NCBI GenBank assembly: GCA_003647065.1
Contig: QMMC01000003.1
Coordinates: 1-51,301, forward strand
Length of the DNA stretch: 51,301 nucleotides
Source of the DNA: Deltaproteobacteria bacterium
Lineage (GTDB): Bacteria > Myxococcota_A > Polyangia > Polyangiales > B10-G4
Direction: 5' to 3'
Notes under the pieces: model-generated
What the model was told of the DNA's origin: nothing
Database searches by the model: none
Seen by the model: only the letters and a program-made list of their open reading frames with translations
Part shown: positions 42,797-51,266 of the stretch, in pieces
How the letters are laid out: each line of letters starts with the position of its first letter
Numbering within the stretch: position 1 is the first letter of the stretch
Position numbers and translations under genes: made by a program

Positions 42797-43055
42797 CGGG
42801 ATTCCTCGTCGGGAGCGGGCGGGTCTCGAGGCCCTCGTCATTTGAGAGCAACTGCTCGACCCGCGCCTCCGCGTCGTCCAGTCGCCGGGCGCCGAGTCGG
42901 GACAAACCGACCCCCTCTTCGAAGATCTCGAGAGACCGCGAGAGCGTAAGCTCTCCTCCTTCGAGGTGTTCCACCACCTCGGAGAGGCGCGAGAGAATCT
43001 CCTCAAAGGAGGGCTCATCCGCGGCGGGCGTCTGGCTCGTCGGCACCTTTCCCAC
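42789..43055 (-). CDS. xseB: Exodeoxyribonuclease VII small subunit
   Basis: 88 residues. FEEILSRLSEVVEHLEGGELTLSRSLEIFEEGVGLSRLGARRLDDAEARVEQLL is a textbook XseB coiled-coil sequence. Exo VII degrades single-stranded DNA with the XseA subunit, which is not in this window. GTG 43055 is used; GTG 43046 would give 85 residues and a TTG 43094 would add 13. The 110 bases to the next upstream gene should carry its promoter. It is coupled to the acidic repeat protein downstream, an unusual partner. Confidence 0.88.
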   Translation of the reverse strand: MGKVPTSQTPAADEPSFEEILSRLSEVVEHLEGGELTLSRSLEIFEEGVGLSRLGARRLDDAEARVEQLLSNDEGLETRPLPTRNPDE

Positions 43056-43165
43056 GTTCCGGGAACGATGCCGGAATCCGAGGCCCCGGGTCAATGGTTC
43101 CGAACGTGAAACGACACGTGAATTTCAGATGCCGCTCAGACGAAGGGAGAACGTGCCCATGGGCG

Positions 43166-43942
43166 TCAAAGACCCAGGCGCAGGCGAAACACCCACAGAT
43201 CGAAGCCAAATCCGGCCATAGACACCCGTTCATAGCCAAAGGAGAGGCCGATCCAGAGGTTTCGGACCATCACCAAATCGGCCCCCACCTCGATCCCGCC
43301 CCCCCCAAAAGCCCAGGCCTCGGGCGTACTGAAGCGCTGGCCGAAGACGACACCGACGCTCACGGTCGCGGCCGCATAGGGAGCAAAGGGCAGCCAGCCC
43401 AGGTACTGATAGCCCCCGAGGATCGCGCCGCGGACCACCGCATCGTCGCTCCCGAGGGAATAGCCCCGGGTCCCGATCTCAGCCCGGGCGCCTACGCGGA
43501 TGGGGCCCGTTGGCAGATAGCCGCCGAAGGACCCGGCGTTCACGGAGCCCCCGGTGAACCCGTCCGGGAGCTGGAAGTGGGTGTACCCGAGCTCGACGGC
43601 GGGGCCGCTCCAGGGCTCCTCCCCGTCTTGGGGGTCATCCCCCTCGTCGGCGGCGGGGCCCGCCGGCACGGGGTAGTGGAGGTGAGGATCGGAGAGCGAC
43701 GCCGCGGCCTCGATGGATGGCGCGACGTCGGTAATCGTGGGAACGCCCGCTGGAGACCCGGGCCCCAGCCCGGACGTCGAACTCAACGAGCGGCCCGTGG
43801 ACGGCGGCGGCGTGAGGTCGCTGTGCACGTCTTGGGCTGCAAGGACCGCCGCCCCCCCGAGCCCGCCGAACCCCGCGAGGTGCCCCCAGAGAGCGAGGGC
43901 GAAGACAAGCCCCGGGGCTATCCGGGGAACCTGGGGCGTCAT
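43166..43942 (-). CDS. Predicted outer-membrane beta-barrel protein
   Basis: 258 residues with an N-terminal hydrophobic signal (GLVFALALWGHLAGFGGLGGAAVLAAQ). A Pro/Ser/Asp-rich linker (about 40-105) precedes alternating strands with aromatic ends: AVELGYTHFQLPDGFTGG, GGYLPTGPIRVGARAEIGTRGY, AAATVSVGVVFGQRF, LVMVRNLWIGLSFGYERV. The protein ends in LWVFRLRLGL, close to the terminal barrel strand pattern. Start overlaps the upstream lipoprotein stop (ATGA), so the pair is co-translated. Specific function unknown. Confidence 0.65.
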   Translation of the reverse strand: MTPQVPRIAPGLVFALALWGHLAGFGGLGGAAVLAAQDVHSDLTPPPSTGRSLSSTSGLGPGSPAGVPTITDVAPSIEAAASLSDPHLHYPVPAGPAADEGDDPQDGEEPWSGPAVELGYTHFQLPDGFTGGSVNAGSFGGYLPTGPIRVGARAEIGTRGYSLGSDDAVVRGAILGGYQYLGWLPFAPYAAATVSVGVVFGQRFSTPEAWAFGGGGIEVGADLVMVRNLWIGLSFGYERVSMAGFGFDLWVFRLRLGL

Positions 43943-44493
43943 TCGACGTCGACCTCGAGGTCCGCGATCATGACGTCGACCTGCGGGTCACGGAGGTCCG
44001 CGCTCGAGTCGAAGTGCAAGTGCACGACGCCGGCGCTCCGCTCGACGTAAACGAAGCGCTCGAAGCGACTGCCGTCCGTAGCGGTGTGGTTGGTGATCAT
44101 CTCCCAGCCGGTCGCACCCTCGAAGGTCGTGAACTCCCGGGTCGGCACGAGGACGTCGTGCCCCGCCGCAAGGGCTGCGCCCTCTTGTAGGCGGGCCTGG
44201 TTTTCCGCCGAGCCTCGGGCCGTGGTCACTTCGAGCGCGTACTTCGGTGGGACCGCGCCCACGGGCACATCGCCGAACCGCGTCCCGTTGGCTTCGATCT
44301 CGAGGTTGAGCTGGTCGTCGACGGCCAAGACCAGAGTCCACGGGGGGTCTTGATACCAGAGCCGATACTCGCCCCCCGGGGCCTCGTAGACCGCGAGCAA
44401 CTCCGTGCGATCCGGATTGCCACAAGCGCTCGCCGTCGTCGCCAGGGCGATCGAGAGACCCAGAAAGGAACCGACGGACAACAAGGGGCGCAC
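43939..44493 (-). CDS. Unrecognised exported protein/lipoprotein
   Basis: 184 residues from GTG 44493. The signal peptide ends in LATTASACG, a possible lipobox with Cys 24. The mature part is beta-rich (GGEYRLWYQDPPWTLVLAVDDQLNLEIEANG; FERFVYVERSAGVVHLHFDS) with no motif I recognise. Coupled by a four-base overlap to the barrel protein gene, and 33 bases downstream of the HEAT-repeat gene, so a three-gene envelope operon is likely. Confidence 0.65.
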   Translation of the reverse strand: MRPLLSVGSFLGLSIALATTASACGNPDRTELLAVYEAPGGEYRLWYQDPPWTLVLAVDDQLNLEIEANGTRFGDVPVGAVPPKYALEVTTARGSAENQARLQEGAALAAGHDVLVPTREFTTFEGATGWEMITNHTATDGSRFERFVYVERSAGVVHLHFDSSADLRDPQVDVMIADLEVDVE

Positions 44494-44526
44494 GGTGTTC
44501 CACTCTGCTTTTCACTCGCCGTGGGG

Positions 44527-46560
44527 TCAAGTCGCATCGCCGACGCGCACGCGCACATCGGCTGAGCCGGCGGGAAGGTCGACGAGCAGGAGTTCCCCCG
44601 TCGAGAGCGTGCTCATACGCAAGTAGCGACCATCCGGGAGCACGACGTCCACGGGAATGCCGCCCGAGGTGATGCCTCCGCTGGGCACGATCCGAATGCG
44701 CAGCACCTGGTCGCCGAGGAGGCCCCGGGCCGGGAAGGCCCTCCGGGTGCTCACGACATCGACGAGGGCCTGGGCCACGTGCTCGTCTTCCTCGACTCGG
44801 TGACGCCGCGTGACCGCCGCCGCCACATTCCCGGCGCCCAGGGACGACAGAGCCCGGGCCGCACCGTGGCGGACCTCCTGGGCCGGGTCGTCGAGGGCGG
44901 CGGCGAGGGCTCGCCGGGCGCCGGTATCACCGGCCCGCGCCAATGCCCAGGCGGCGCCGGTGCGGACTCGGGGGTCCGGTGAGCGCAGCGCGCTCCGGAG
45001 GGCGTGACCGAGGCGCCGTTGGGTCCAGCGGTCCGCATCACCGTAGACGTCGGCGGCGAGCAGCATCGCCTCGGGGGCCACGTCGAAGTCTTCGAAGCGC
45101 AGCCTCAGGCGTCCCAACTGGGCCAGGCGATCGAGGCGGTCGACCGAGGCTTCGTGCAGCAGCAGCGCGCTCGCGATGCGTCGAAACGCCTCGGCGTCCT
45201 CCTCGTCCGCGAGGGCCGCCATCAGAGCCCCGGCGAGGGAGGGCGAGGGATGCACCTCGGCGGCGAGGGCGGCGACGGCCCGGTCTCCCGGGTCATCGGA
45301 GCCGAGGCGCGGGACGAGTAGTTCATGAACCGAGTCGTCGCGGGCGATGGCGCGCAGCAGCAGTGCCCGGTTCCCGTCGTGAGCCGCGAGGGCCCGGTAC
45401 CCCGCGGCAGCGACGTGATCCTCGACGGATCCGGCGTAGCGGCGCAGACAGACGGCGATGGCCCGAAGTACCCCGCTCTCGGGAGGCTGCCCGTGGGCGG
45501 CGTGGACCAGGACCGCCAACCCCGCCCCACCCTCGAGCTCCGCGAGGGCGCTGGCCGCCTCCTCCGAGCGACTGCCCTCGGTGAGCAAGCCGTGCAAGAG
45601 GGGAGCAGCCCCGGCCGTGCGGAGGCCCAGGACGAGATCCACGGCCAAGGGGCCGAGCTCGGGGCTGCCGTCTGCGGCGAGACGCTCGAGGTGAGCGATG
45701 GCGCGCTCCGGCGAGAGCGCGACGAGGGACTGGAGAGCCGCCCGTCGCACCCGCACGACATCTCGCTCGTCTTGGCCGTTTTGGCCGTCTTGGCCGTTTT
45801 GGCCGTCTTGCCCGATGAGCACGGCGAGGCGCTCGACGTGGGGCGGCCCGCCCACCACGCCGAGGGCCTCGATCGCGGCGAGGCGCACTTCGAGGGACTC
45901 GTCGTCGAGGAGACCGGCGACGGAGGGCCCTGCCCGCTCGGCACCCATGGTCGCGAGGGCGGTGAGGGTCACGACCCGCACCGGAACCCGCTCGTCGGAA
46001 AGCAGCCCAACCAATACCGGCACCGCGCGCTGATCGCCCATTTCTCCGAGAACGACCACGGCGGCCCTCGACGCGGGCCGCTCGCGGGCCCTGAGGATCA
46101 GGTGGGGCACGGCCCGGGGACCGAGGCGAACGAGGGATCGCCGCGCGGCACCCTCTACCTCTTCGTCCTCGAGGGCCTCCGTCAACGCACGGACCGTGGC
46201 TTCCGTCGGGAAGCTCCCGAGGGCGTGGGCTGCGAGGGCGCGGCTCGACGTGCCCGCCGCAGCGAGGGCTTCGATGAGGGCGGGCACGGCAGAGGGCTCC
46301 CCGCGCCGGGCGAGGGCCGAGATCAGAGCGCGCCGGACGACCGCGTCACGCTCCGTGGGCAGCGCTGCGACGAGGGCGTCGACGGCGGCCCGGGGGGCGC
46401 CGTGATAACCGAGGGTCCTCGCCGCGGCAGCGCGCACCGACGCATCGCCGTCATCGAGACCCGCCCGAGCCCGGGGCCCCGTCAGTACCGGCCACTGGGC
46501 GCCGACGGATCCGGGCAGCAGGAGCGCCACCAAGAGGACGGTGGGCCCGAGGGCCACCAT
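44527..46560 (-). CDS. Exported HEAT-repeat protein
   Basis: 677 residues from ATG 46560, chosen because it gives a signal peptide (VALGPTVLLVALLLPGSVGAQ). Roughly fifteen HEAT/PBS-lyase-type repeats follow (for example SVRAAAARTLGYHGAPRAAVDALVAAL; VPVLVGLLSDERVPVRVVTLTALATMG; PRVRTGAAWALARAGDTGARRALAAAL). A GQDGQNGQDGQNGQD linker, encoded by a 9-18 bp repeat (about 45771-45813), interrupts them near residue 250. The C-terminus is a short beta segment (PVDVVLPDGRYLRMSTLSTGELLLVDLPAGS). HEAT arrays are protein-binding scaffolds; here probably periplasmic. Confidence 0.75.
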   Translation of the reverse strand: MVALGPTVLLVALLLPGSVGAQWPVLTGPRARAGLDDGDASVRAAAARTLGYHGAPRAAVDALVAALPTERDAVVRRALISALARRGEPSAVPALIEALAAAGTSSRALAAHALGSFPTEATVRALTEALEDEEVEGAARRSLVRLGPRAVPHLILRARERPASRAAVVVLGEMGDQRAVPVLVGLLSDERVPVRVVTLTALATMGAERAGPSVAGLLDDESLEVRLAAIEALGVVGGPPHVERLAVLIGQDGQNGQDGQNGQDERDVVRVRRAALQSLVALSPERAIAHLERLAADGSPELGPLAVDLVLGLRTAGAAPLLHGLLTEGSRSEEAASALAELEGGAGLAVLVHAAHGQPPESGVLRAIAVCLRRYAGSVEDHVAAAGYRALAAHDGNRALLLRAIARDDSVHELLVPRLGSDDPGDRAVAALAAEVHPSPSLAGALMAALADEEDAEAFRRIASALLLHEASVDRLDRLAQLGRLRLRFEDFDVAPEAMLLAADVYGDADRWTQRRLGHALRSALRSPDPRVRTGAAWALARAGDTGARRALAAALDDPAQEVRHGAARALSSLGAGNVAAAVTRRHRVEEDEHVAQALVDVVSTRRAFPARGLLGDQVLRIRIVPSGGITSGGIPVDVVLPDGRYLRMSTLSTGELLLVDLPAGSADVRVRVGDAT

Positions 46561-46639
46561 CAGCAGCTCAAACAGTGCCGGATGGAGCGTGAGACGCAAA
46601 GCCCTACCGGTGTAAACCGAATGACGGGGCGGGGACAGG

Positions 46640-47290
46640 TCAGAAAAGCGTCGCGAGGACCAGAGACGCCGCCGCGAGCATGAGCACCGCCCCGAGGCCG
46701 CGCAGGAAGGTCGTGGTCTCGTCGACGAGGTGAAACGACAGGGGCACGGCTCGGTAGCCAACCTGGGGTGGGAGCCCGTCATCGTCCACCGCCTCCCAGG
46801 CGAGGGCGAGGGCCCGGTAGGGGCCATCGCCGGACTCCGCCTCGCGCGGCGAAAAGCGCGCGATGACCTCGACCTCCTCGCCGACCCGGAGGCGTCTCTC
46901 GGCGAGCAACCCTTCGTCCTCGGTGAGGGTCAAGGCGTCGACGATGGCACCCCGGGGGTCGACGAGCACCCGCCCGGTACCGTCGTCGACGAGAAACGGA
47001 TGACCATGGACTACGTGAGAGACCTGCTTGAGGAAGGGCACGAGCTCCGAGCCGACGGTGCGATAGACGGCGCGCTCGATGAATACGCAAGGGCTCTCGT
47101 CGATCCGGGAGCGCGACGTCTCGAGGGGCACGATCTTGCCGACGACGCGGAAGCGGCCCGCCGTGAGCTCGGCGACGGTTCGCCCCCGGGCCGTGTCACG
47201 CAAAGGGCGCCCGGCGCGGACCCGAAGGTGAGCCCAGTAAAACAGGCCAAAAGCCGCCCCACAGGCGACGGCGACAAACAACCACGCCAT
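46640..47290 (-). CDS. Membrane protein with GIDE-like domain
   Basis: 216 residues with an N-terminal helix (MAWLFVAVACGAAFGLFYWAHL) and a C-terminal helix (TFLRGLGAVLMLAAASLVLATLF). The middle (TVAELTAGRFRVVGKIVPLETSRSRIDESPCVFIERAVYR... PFLVDDGTGRVLVDPRGA... EEVEVIARFSP) resembles the BAM/GIDE domain of MULAN-type membrane proteins, found in bacteria without the RING finger. Role unknown. ATG 47290 is used; upstream in-frame codons overlap the divergent ribF start region. Confidence 0.55.
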   Translation of the reverse strand: MAWLFVAVACGAAFGLFYWAHLRVRAGRPLRDTARGRTVAELTAGRFRVVGKIVPLETSRSRIDESPCVFIERAVYRTVGSELVPFLKQVSHVVHGHPFLVDDGTGRVLVDPRGAIVDALTLTEDEGLLAERRLRVGEEVEVIARFSPREAESGDGPYRALALAWEAVDDDGLPPQVGYRAVPLSFHLVDETTTFLRGLGAVLMLAAASLVLATLF

Positions 47291-47400
47291 CAAACTCAAT
47301 TTTGCCAGCGGCCGCCCCACCCCGCAAGGCGACCCGAAATCCGCACGCCGATTCAACCGCCGGGTTGCCAGCGGGGGCCGCCGATGGATAATCGGCGCCG

Positions 47401-48372
47401 ATGAGTGCCAAGCCATCCGTCATCGTGCCCGGCAACCACGATGGGGTGCACCTCGGGCACCGCGAGCTCCTCGCCGCCGGTCGACGCCGCGCTCGGGAGC
47501 ACAATGAAGAGGCCGGCCTGGCGATGGTGGCCATGTTCTTCGACCCCCACCCCAGCGCGGTCCTCGCCCCGGAGCACGCCCCTGGGTCCCTGACTACGGC
47601 TACCCGGCGAACGGAGCTGCTCCTCGCCCTCGGCGCGGACCGCGTGCACCGGCAGCACTTCGACCGGGCCTTCGCAAGCCAAACCCCAGAGGAGTTTGTC
47701 GAGCAGGTCTTGGTTCAGGAGCTCGGGGCGAAGTCCGTGGTCATCGGCCCGGACTTCCGCTTCGGGAAGAACCGCGCCGGGGACGGCGAGATGCTCGCGG
47801 CTCTCGGAAGTCGGTTCGGTTTCGACGTGCGCTCTGTCGCGCCCCTCGAAATCGACGGCGCCCGGGTGTCGTCGACCCGCATTCGTTCGTGCCTCAACGC
47901 GGGAGACGTAGGCCTCGCGACTACCCTCCTCGGCCGGGTTCCGGACGTCGCTGGGCGTGTCGTCCATGGAGACCATCGCGGACGTACCATCGGCTTCCCG
48001 ACGGCGAACCTCGACTGCGAGGCGGTCACCATCCCGGCCGACGGCGTCTATGCGATCGTCGCGAAGCGCATCGGCAAAGGCTCCCCAGCAGACTCCCGAT
48101 CAGACTCCACGGACACGGGCCCCCTGCTACGCGGCGTGGCCAATCTCGGAGTGCGCCCGACCTTTGCGGCGGGACGCTCGGTCGAAGTGCACCTCTTCGA
48201 TTTCGAAGGCGACCTCTACGACCAGACCCTCCGCGTAGGCTTCGTCGGGCGGCTTCGAGGCGAGCAGAAGTTCGACGGCCTCGAAGCCCTCGTCGCTCAG
48301 ATCGGCCACGACGCCGATGCAGCCCGGGAGCTCCTCGGAAACCAAGATCGGGAACAATGGCAATGGCTGTGA
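47401..48372 (+). CDS. ribF: Bifunctional riboflavin kinase / FAD synthetase
   Basis: 323 residues. The N-terminal nucleotidyltransferase domain has GNHDGVHLGHRELL (the HxGH-type ATP site; usual GNFDGVH has Phe, here His) and VVIGPDFRFGKNRAGD, then VSSTRIRSCLNAGDV. The C-terminal flavokinase domain has GDHRGRTIGFPTANL and GVANLGVRPTFAAGRSVEVHLFDFEGDLYDQTL. It makes FMN and FAD from riboflavin in the cytoplasm. Length is normal for the family. It overlaps the following gene by ten bases. Confidence 0.95.
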   Translation: MSAKPSVIVPGNHDGVHLGHRELLAAGRRRAREHNEEAGLAMVAMFFDPHPSAVLAPEHAPGSLTTATRRTELLLALGADRVHRQHFDRAFASQTPEEFVEQVLVQELGAKSVVIGPDFRFGKNRAGDGEMLAALGSRFGFDVRSVAPLEIDGARVSSTRIRSCLNAGDVGLATTLLGRVPDVAGRVVHGDHRGRTIGFPTANLDCEAVTIPADGVYAIVAKRIGKGSPADSRSDSTDTGPLLRGVANLGVRPTFAAGRSVEVHLFDFEGDLYDQTLRVGFVGRLRGEQKFDGLEALVAQIGHDADAARELLGNQDREQWQWL

Positions 48373-49025
48373 ACGACGACGAACGACGAGGGGCCCTCGG
48401 GGCGGCCCGGGCGTTGCTGGGGAAGGTGGTCGACAAGGTGGTCGACGCAGCCTTCGGCGCCGAGTCCGTGACCCCGCCTCCCGCCCAGGAAGCCAACAAG
48501 GAAGCCAACAAGGAAACAGACCCCCCGGCCGACCGAGAGCCGATCCCCACGCGAACCATGGCGGGACTGCTCGTCGCCCAGGGGCACCGGGACCGGGCCC
48601 TCGCGATTTACGACCATCTCGTCGAGGCCCACCCCGATGACCGAGGACTTCGGTCCGAGGCCGACGCATTGCGGGAGACCGTGCCTGCCGGCGGCCAGGG
48701 GGCCGACGAGGACCAAGATGCCCCGGTGGTGGCGGTCGCCGCGGGCAAGAACCGCCTTTTCCTATCGTGGCAGGTCCCGGCCGAAGCCCTCGACCGGGCC
48801 CGACGGATCCTCGGTGGCCAGGGCGAAGTCCGACTGCGAGTGATGGTGACGGCCACGAACCCCGACGAGGTCGTCGCCACCGAGACCGTCGAACGCCGCA
48901 GCATCCAAAGCGTCGGCGACTGGGTGATCACCGCGCCGGCCGGGGCGCTCTGCACCGCCGCCGTCGGCGTCGCCGAGGGCGAGCGGTTCGTGTGCGCGGC
49001 GCACGCGCCGACAGTCGCCGTCTAA
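48363..49025 (+). CDS. Unrecognised TPR-like protein
   Basis: About 220 residues from ATG 48363 (ATG 48357 and GTG 48369 are alternatives). A helix pair AGLLVAQGHRDRALAIYDHLVEAHPDDRGL looks like one TPR. A Lys/Glu/Pro linker with EANKEANKE precedes it. The second half (KNRLFLSWQVPAEALDRARRILGGQGEVRLRVMVTATNP...DWVITAPAGALCTAAVGV) resembles the strand pattern of DUF4912-type domains. Overlaps the end of ribF, so it is co-translated; it converges on the PilZ gene with a four-base overlap. Confidence 0.6.
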   Translation: MAVNDDERRGALGAARALLGKVVDKVVDAAFGAESVTPPPAQEANKEANKETDPPADREPIPTRTMAGLLVAQGHRDRALAIYDHLVEAHPDDRGLRSEADALRETVPAGGQGADEDQDAPVVAVAAGKNRLFLSWQVPAEALDRARRILGGQGEVRLRVMVTATNPDEVVATETVERRSIQSVGDWVITAPAGALCTAAVGVAEGERFVCAAHAPTVAV

Positions 49026-49366
49026 CCGACGGCGTGTAGAAAGCGTTTGAGCAGAAGCGCCTTGGCAGGACTCAGGTTGGCAAATTGAAGGCCCGCGGAG
49101 TGGCTTCCGTCGTCCCGGGGGCCGGCCCACATCACGGACGCGACCGCCTCGAAGGGCTCTTCGTCGGGGTCTTCGATACCGTCCTGGGTGAGGAAGAGCG
49201 TCACGCTCACGTTGCCGCCTTCGGGGACCGGCCGGTCCAGAACCAAGCCGACCCCACCGGTCGAGACGTTATTGGTCTCTGCCGCCACCGGCAGGCCGTC
49301 GAGGATGACCTCGGCCGCGACGGCAACCGCGTACCGCCGGAATTCACGCTGCTCATTTCCGCTCAT
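49022..49366 (-). CDS. PilZ-domain protein
   Basis: 114 residues, one PilZ domain: EFRRYAVAVAAEVI carries the RxxxR-type motif as RR, and NNVSTGGVGLVL the (D/N)xSxxG motif. Both are needed for cyclic-di-GMP binding. A middle strand pair (FEAVASVMWAG) and a closing helix (PAKALLLKRFLHAV) are typical. It may act as a small c-di-GMP effector. It overlaps the stop of the upstream operon gene by four bases (ATGA). Confidence 0.85.
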   Translation of the reverse strand: MSGNEQREFRRYAVAVAAEVILDGLPVAAETNNVSTGGVGLVLDRPVPEGGNVSVTLFLTQDGIEDPDEEPFEAVASVMWAGPRDDGSHSAGLQFANLSPAKALLLKRFLHAVG

Positions 49367-50037
49367 GGGGGCCTGAGCATGCGCCGGAACCGTCCCCCGG
49401 TAAAGGCATCGAGGAGCGCCGTTGCCTCTTGGATGCGCACGGTGATGACCACACCGTCGACGCCGAGGAGATCGCGTTCCAGCATCAGGCGCCGGCGCTC
49501 GAAGTAGAGTCGGACGACAGACTGCACCAGGTCCCGGCGAACGAGCTGGACCGCCCGGAGCTCCCGCGAAAGGGGCACCTCCTCGCGAGCAAAGAGCAGC
49601 CGGTCGAGGGAGAAGACCGCCTCAGCCCGGATCGAGAGCTGGTCGTCGGTGCCGAGCTGAACCCGCCCGTTGTCGTCGAGCCGCTCCGAGAGGTCCCACC
49701 CCGTGCCTCGCCGGGCCCCGACCCGCAGCGACGGAAGGAGCCCCGAGAGCCGGGCCCGGGTCGTGAGGGAGTCGAGGTCCGCAAGGGACGGAGCTCCAGC
49801 GCGGAGGGCCGCCTGCACTACCCGATCGACGCTGGGCTCGATGCGGGTGTAGCGGGCGATCGCCGACGCGAGGGCTCGGGTATCGACGTCTCGGGTTTGA
49901 CTCGGGTTTCCGCCGTGGTCCTGGGCTGGGTTCTCGTCCGGATACGGTGCCTGGGCGCGGGAGGTCGTGGAGGTCGCGAGAACCAGCGACAGCCCAGAAA
50001 GCATCGAGAGCACGAAGAGCGCAACGACCGCTCTCAT
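49363..50037 (-). CDS. Unrecognised exported protein, helical C-terminal part
   Basis: 224 residues with a signal peptide (VVALFVLSMLSGLSLVLATSTTSRAQ). A helix-rich body follows: ALASAIARYTRIEPSVDRVVQAALRAGAP; LSIRAEAVFSLDRLLFAREEVPLSRELRAVQLVRRDLVQSVVRLYFERRRLMLERDL. The last part resembles the long helices of TolC-like outer-membrane proteins, weakly. Start ATG 50037 overlaps the upstream lipoprotein stop, and its end overlaps the PilZ start, so the three genes form one operon. Confidence 0.6.
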   Translation of the reverse strand: MRAVVALFVLSMLSGLSLVLATSTTSRAQAPYPDENPAQDHGGNPSQTRDVDTRALASAIARYTRIEPSVDRVVQAALRAGAPSLADLDSLTTRARLSGLLPSLRVGARRGTGWDLSERLDDNGRVQLGTDDQLSIRAEAVFSLDRLLFAREEVPLSRELRAVQLVRRDLVQSVVRLYFERRRLMLERDLLGVDGVVITVRIQEATALLDAFTGGRFRRMLRPP

Positions 50038-50366
50038 CGCGAGGCTCCGATCAATCGTCGCATCGCCCGCCGTGCGCTGCCGGCCTCCCAGGCGCAGAGC
50101 GCGGCGCTCGCGCATGGGAAGGGGGTATCTCTTCGTCGGCGCCTCGTCCTGGGAGGCAGCTCGGGGGCGGCATCTCGGGCTCCCATGCGCAGAGCGACGA
50201 GGCCCGAAACATCCGAACGAGCACGTCCCTCCCCGGGGTCCCGGGTCACGACGCTTTGGTGGTAGCGGACCCCGACGACGAGGTCCGGGACGGTGAGGTG
50301 TTGCACGCTGCACCCCGAAAGGCCGGCGTAGGTGATGAGGATCGATGGAGCGACGAGACGGTGCAT
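50034..50366 (-). CDS. Small lipoprotein
   Basis: 110 residues. Signal peptide with lipobox (ILITYAGLSGC, Cys 19), then a short strand segment (VPDLVVGVRYHQSVVTRDPG) and a long Arg-rich tail (PPRTRRRRRDTPF). The tail composition is unusual, but the four-base overlap with the next gene and the lipobox support it. First gene of the lipoprotein / exported protein / PilZ operon. Function unknown. Confidence 0.55.
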   Translation of the reverse strand: MHRLVAPSILITYAGLSGCSVQHLTVPDLVVGVRYHQSVVTRDPGEGRARSDVSGLVALRMGARDAAPELPPRTRRRRRDTPFPCASAALCAWEAGSARRAMRRLIGASR

Positions 50367-50429
50367 GACCCTCTCTCATCGGCTCCCGGCGCCGCGAGTT
50401 GCGGAAAATCGTTCACCGAAGGCTCTAGC

Positions 50430-51266
50430 TCAGGCGAAGAGGACGGGCCGTGCGTGCTGGCTCGCAGCGGGCGAGGGCCGTACCGCATGGGAAAGGCCGA
50501 CGACGAGGACGACCACGAGCACGACGTTGGCGACGGGACCGACGAACTCCGCGGGCAGCGCGAGGGCCGGATAGAGGAGCGAAATGCCGGCCACCAGAGC
50601 CGCGGCCAGACCGAGGAAGGCCCCGAGCACGCCGACCGCAAGAGAGCTCCGAAACGCTCGACGCAGACGAAGGCCCACAACCAGCACCGCGAGGGCCTTC
50701 GCGACGAAGAACGCTGCGGCGAGGGCCCGGAGGGAGGGGGCGCCCACGAGCGGGTCTCCATCGACGAAGGGCAACCGCCAGGCGCCGAGAAAGACGATGG
50801 TGATGAGGCTCGAAGCGATGAAGAGGCGCACTCCGTCGAGGACGTGGGCGGTGGCCCCGTCGCGGGGGGGGCTCGGTGCGAGAACGGCCGACATCATCGC
50901 CGCCGGGAGGGCGAGCAAGCCAGCCGGGGAGGCCAGGCCGGTCCAATGCCACGGCGCGCCCCCCTGGGCGCCGGCGAGAGCCTCGAGGCCGACGGTCCCG
51001 GTGCCGATGGCGACGGCCCCGATGGCGAGAAGCAGGGGCGAGGCGACCAGGACCTCGTAGAAGACGCTCGCGAAGCGGGGAAGAAGGGGGACCTCTGCGG
51101 GGACGGCCGCGCGGACCCCGGCGGCGAGGCCGACGATCATCAACGCGAGGGCACCGGCGTCGACGGCACCGGGGAGGATTCGTGCGCTGAAGGGCAAGGC
51201 ACCGAAAGCGACCACCAGGGCGGCCAGGGCGACGACCATCCAGAGGCCGTGGCGCAGCCGAGCCAT
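50430..51266 (-). CDS. NuoH-like (complex I subunit H family) membrane protein
   Basis: 278 residues with about eight transmembrane helices. The stretch FYEVLVASPLLLAIGAVAIGTG...WHWTGLASPAGLLALPAAMMSAV...VRLFIASSLITIVFLGAWRLPF tracks the NuoH/HyfC order (FSYEIP-type helix, WN..QP.G, then FALFFLAEY...TLFLGGW). The acidic AExNRxPFDLxExExE loop of true NuoH is replaced by APSPPRDGATAHVLDG. It is also shorter than normal NuoH (about 320). It could be a hydrogenase/Mrp-type relative or a diverged copy. Any further genes of the set would lie beyond the right edge. Confidence 0.45.
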   Translation of the reverse strand: MARLRHGLWMVVALAALVVAFGALPFSARILPGAVDAGALALMIVGLAAGVRAAVPAEVPLLPRFASVFYEVLVASPLLLAIGAVAIGTGTVGLEALAGAQGGAPWHWTGLASPAGLLALPAAMMSAVLAPSPPRDGATAHVLDGVRLFIASSLITIVFLGAWRLPFVDGDPLVGAPSLRALAAAFFVAKALAVLVVGLRLRRAFRSSLAVGVLGAFLGLAAALVAGISLLYPALALPAEFVGPVANVVLVVVLVVGLSHAVRPSPAASQHARPVLFA

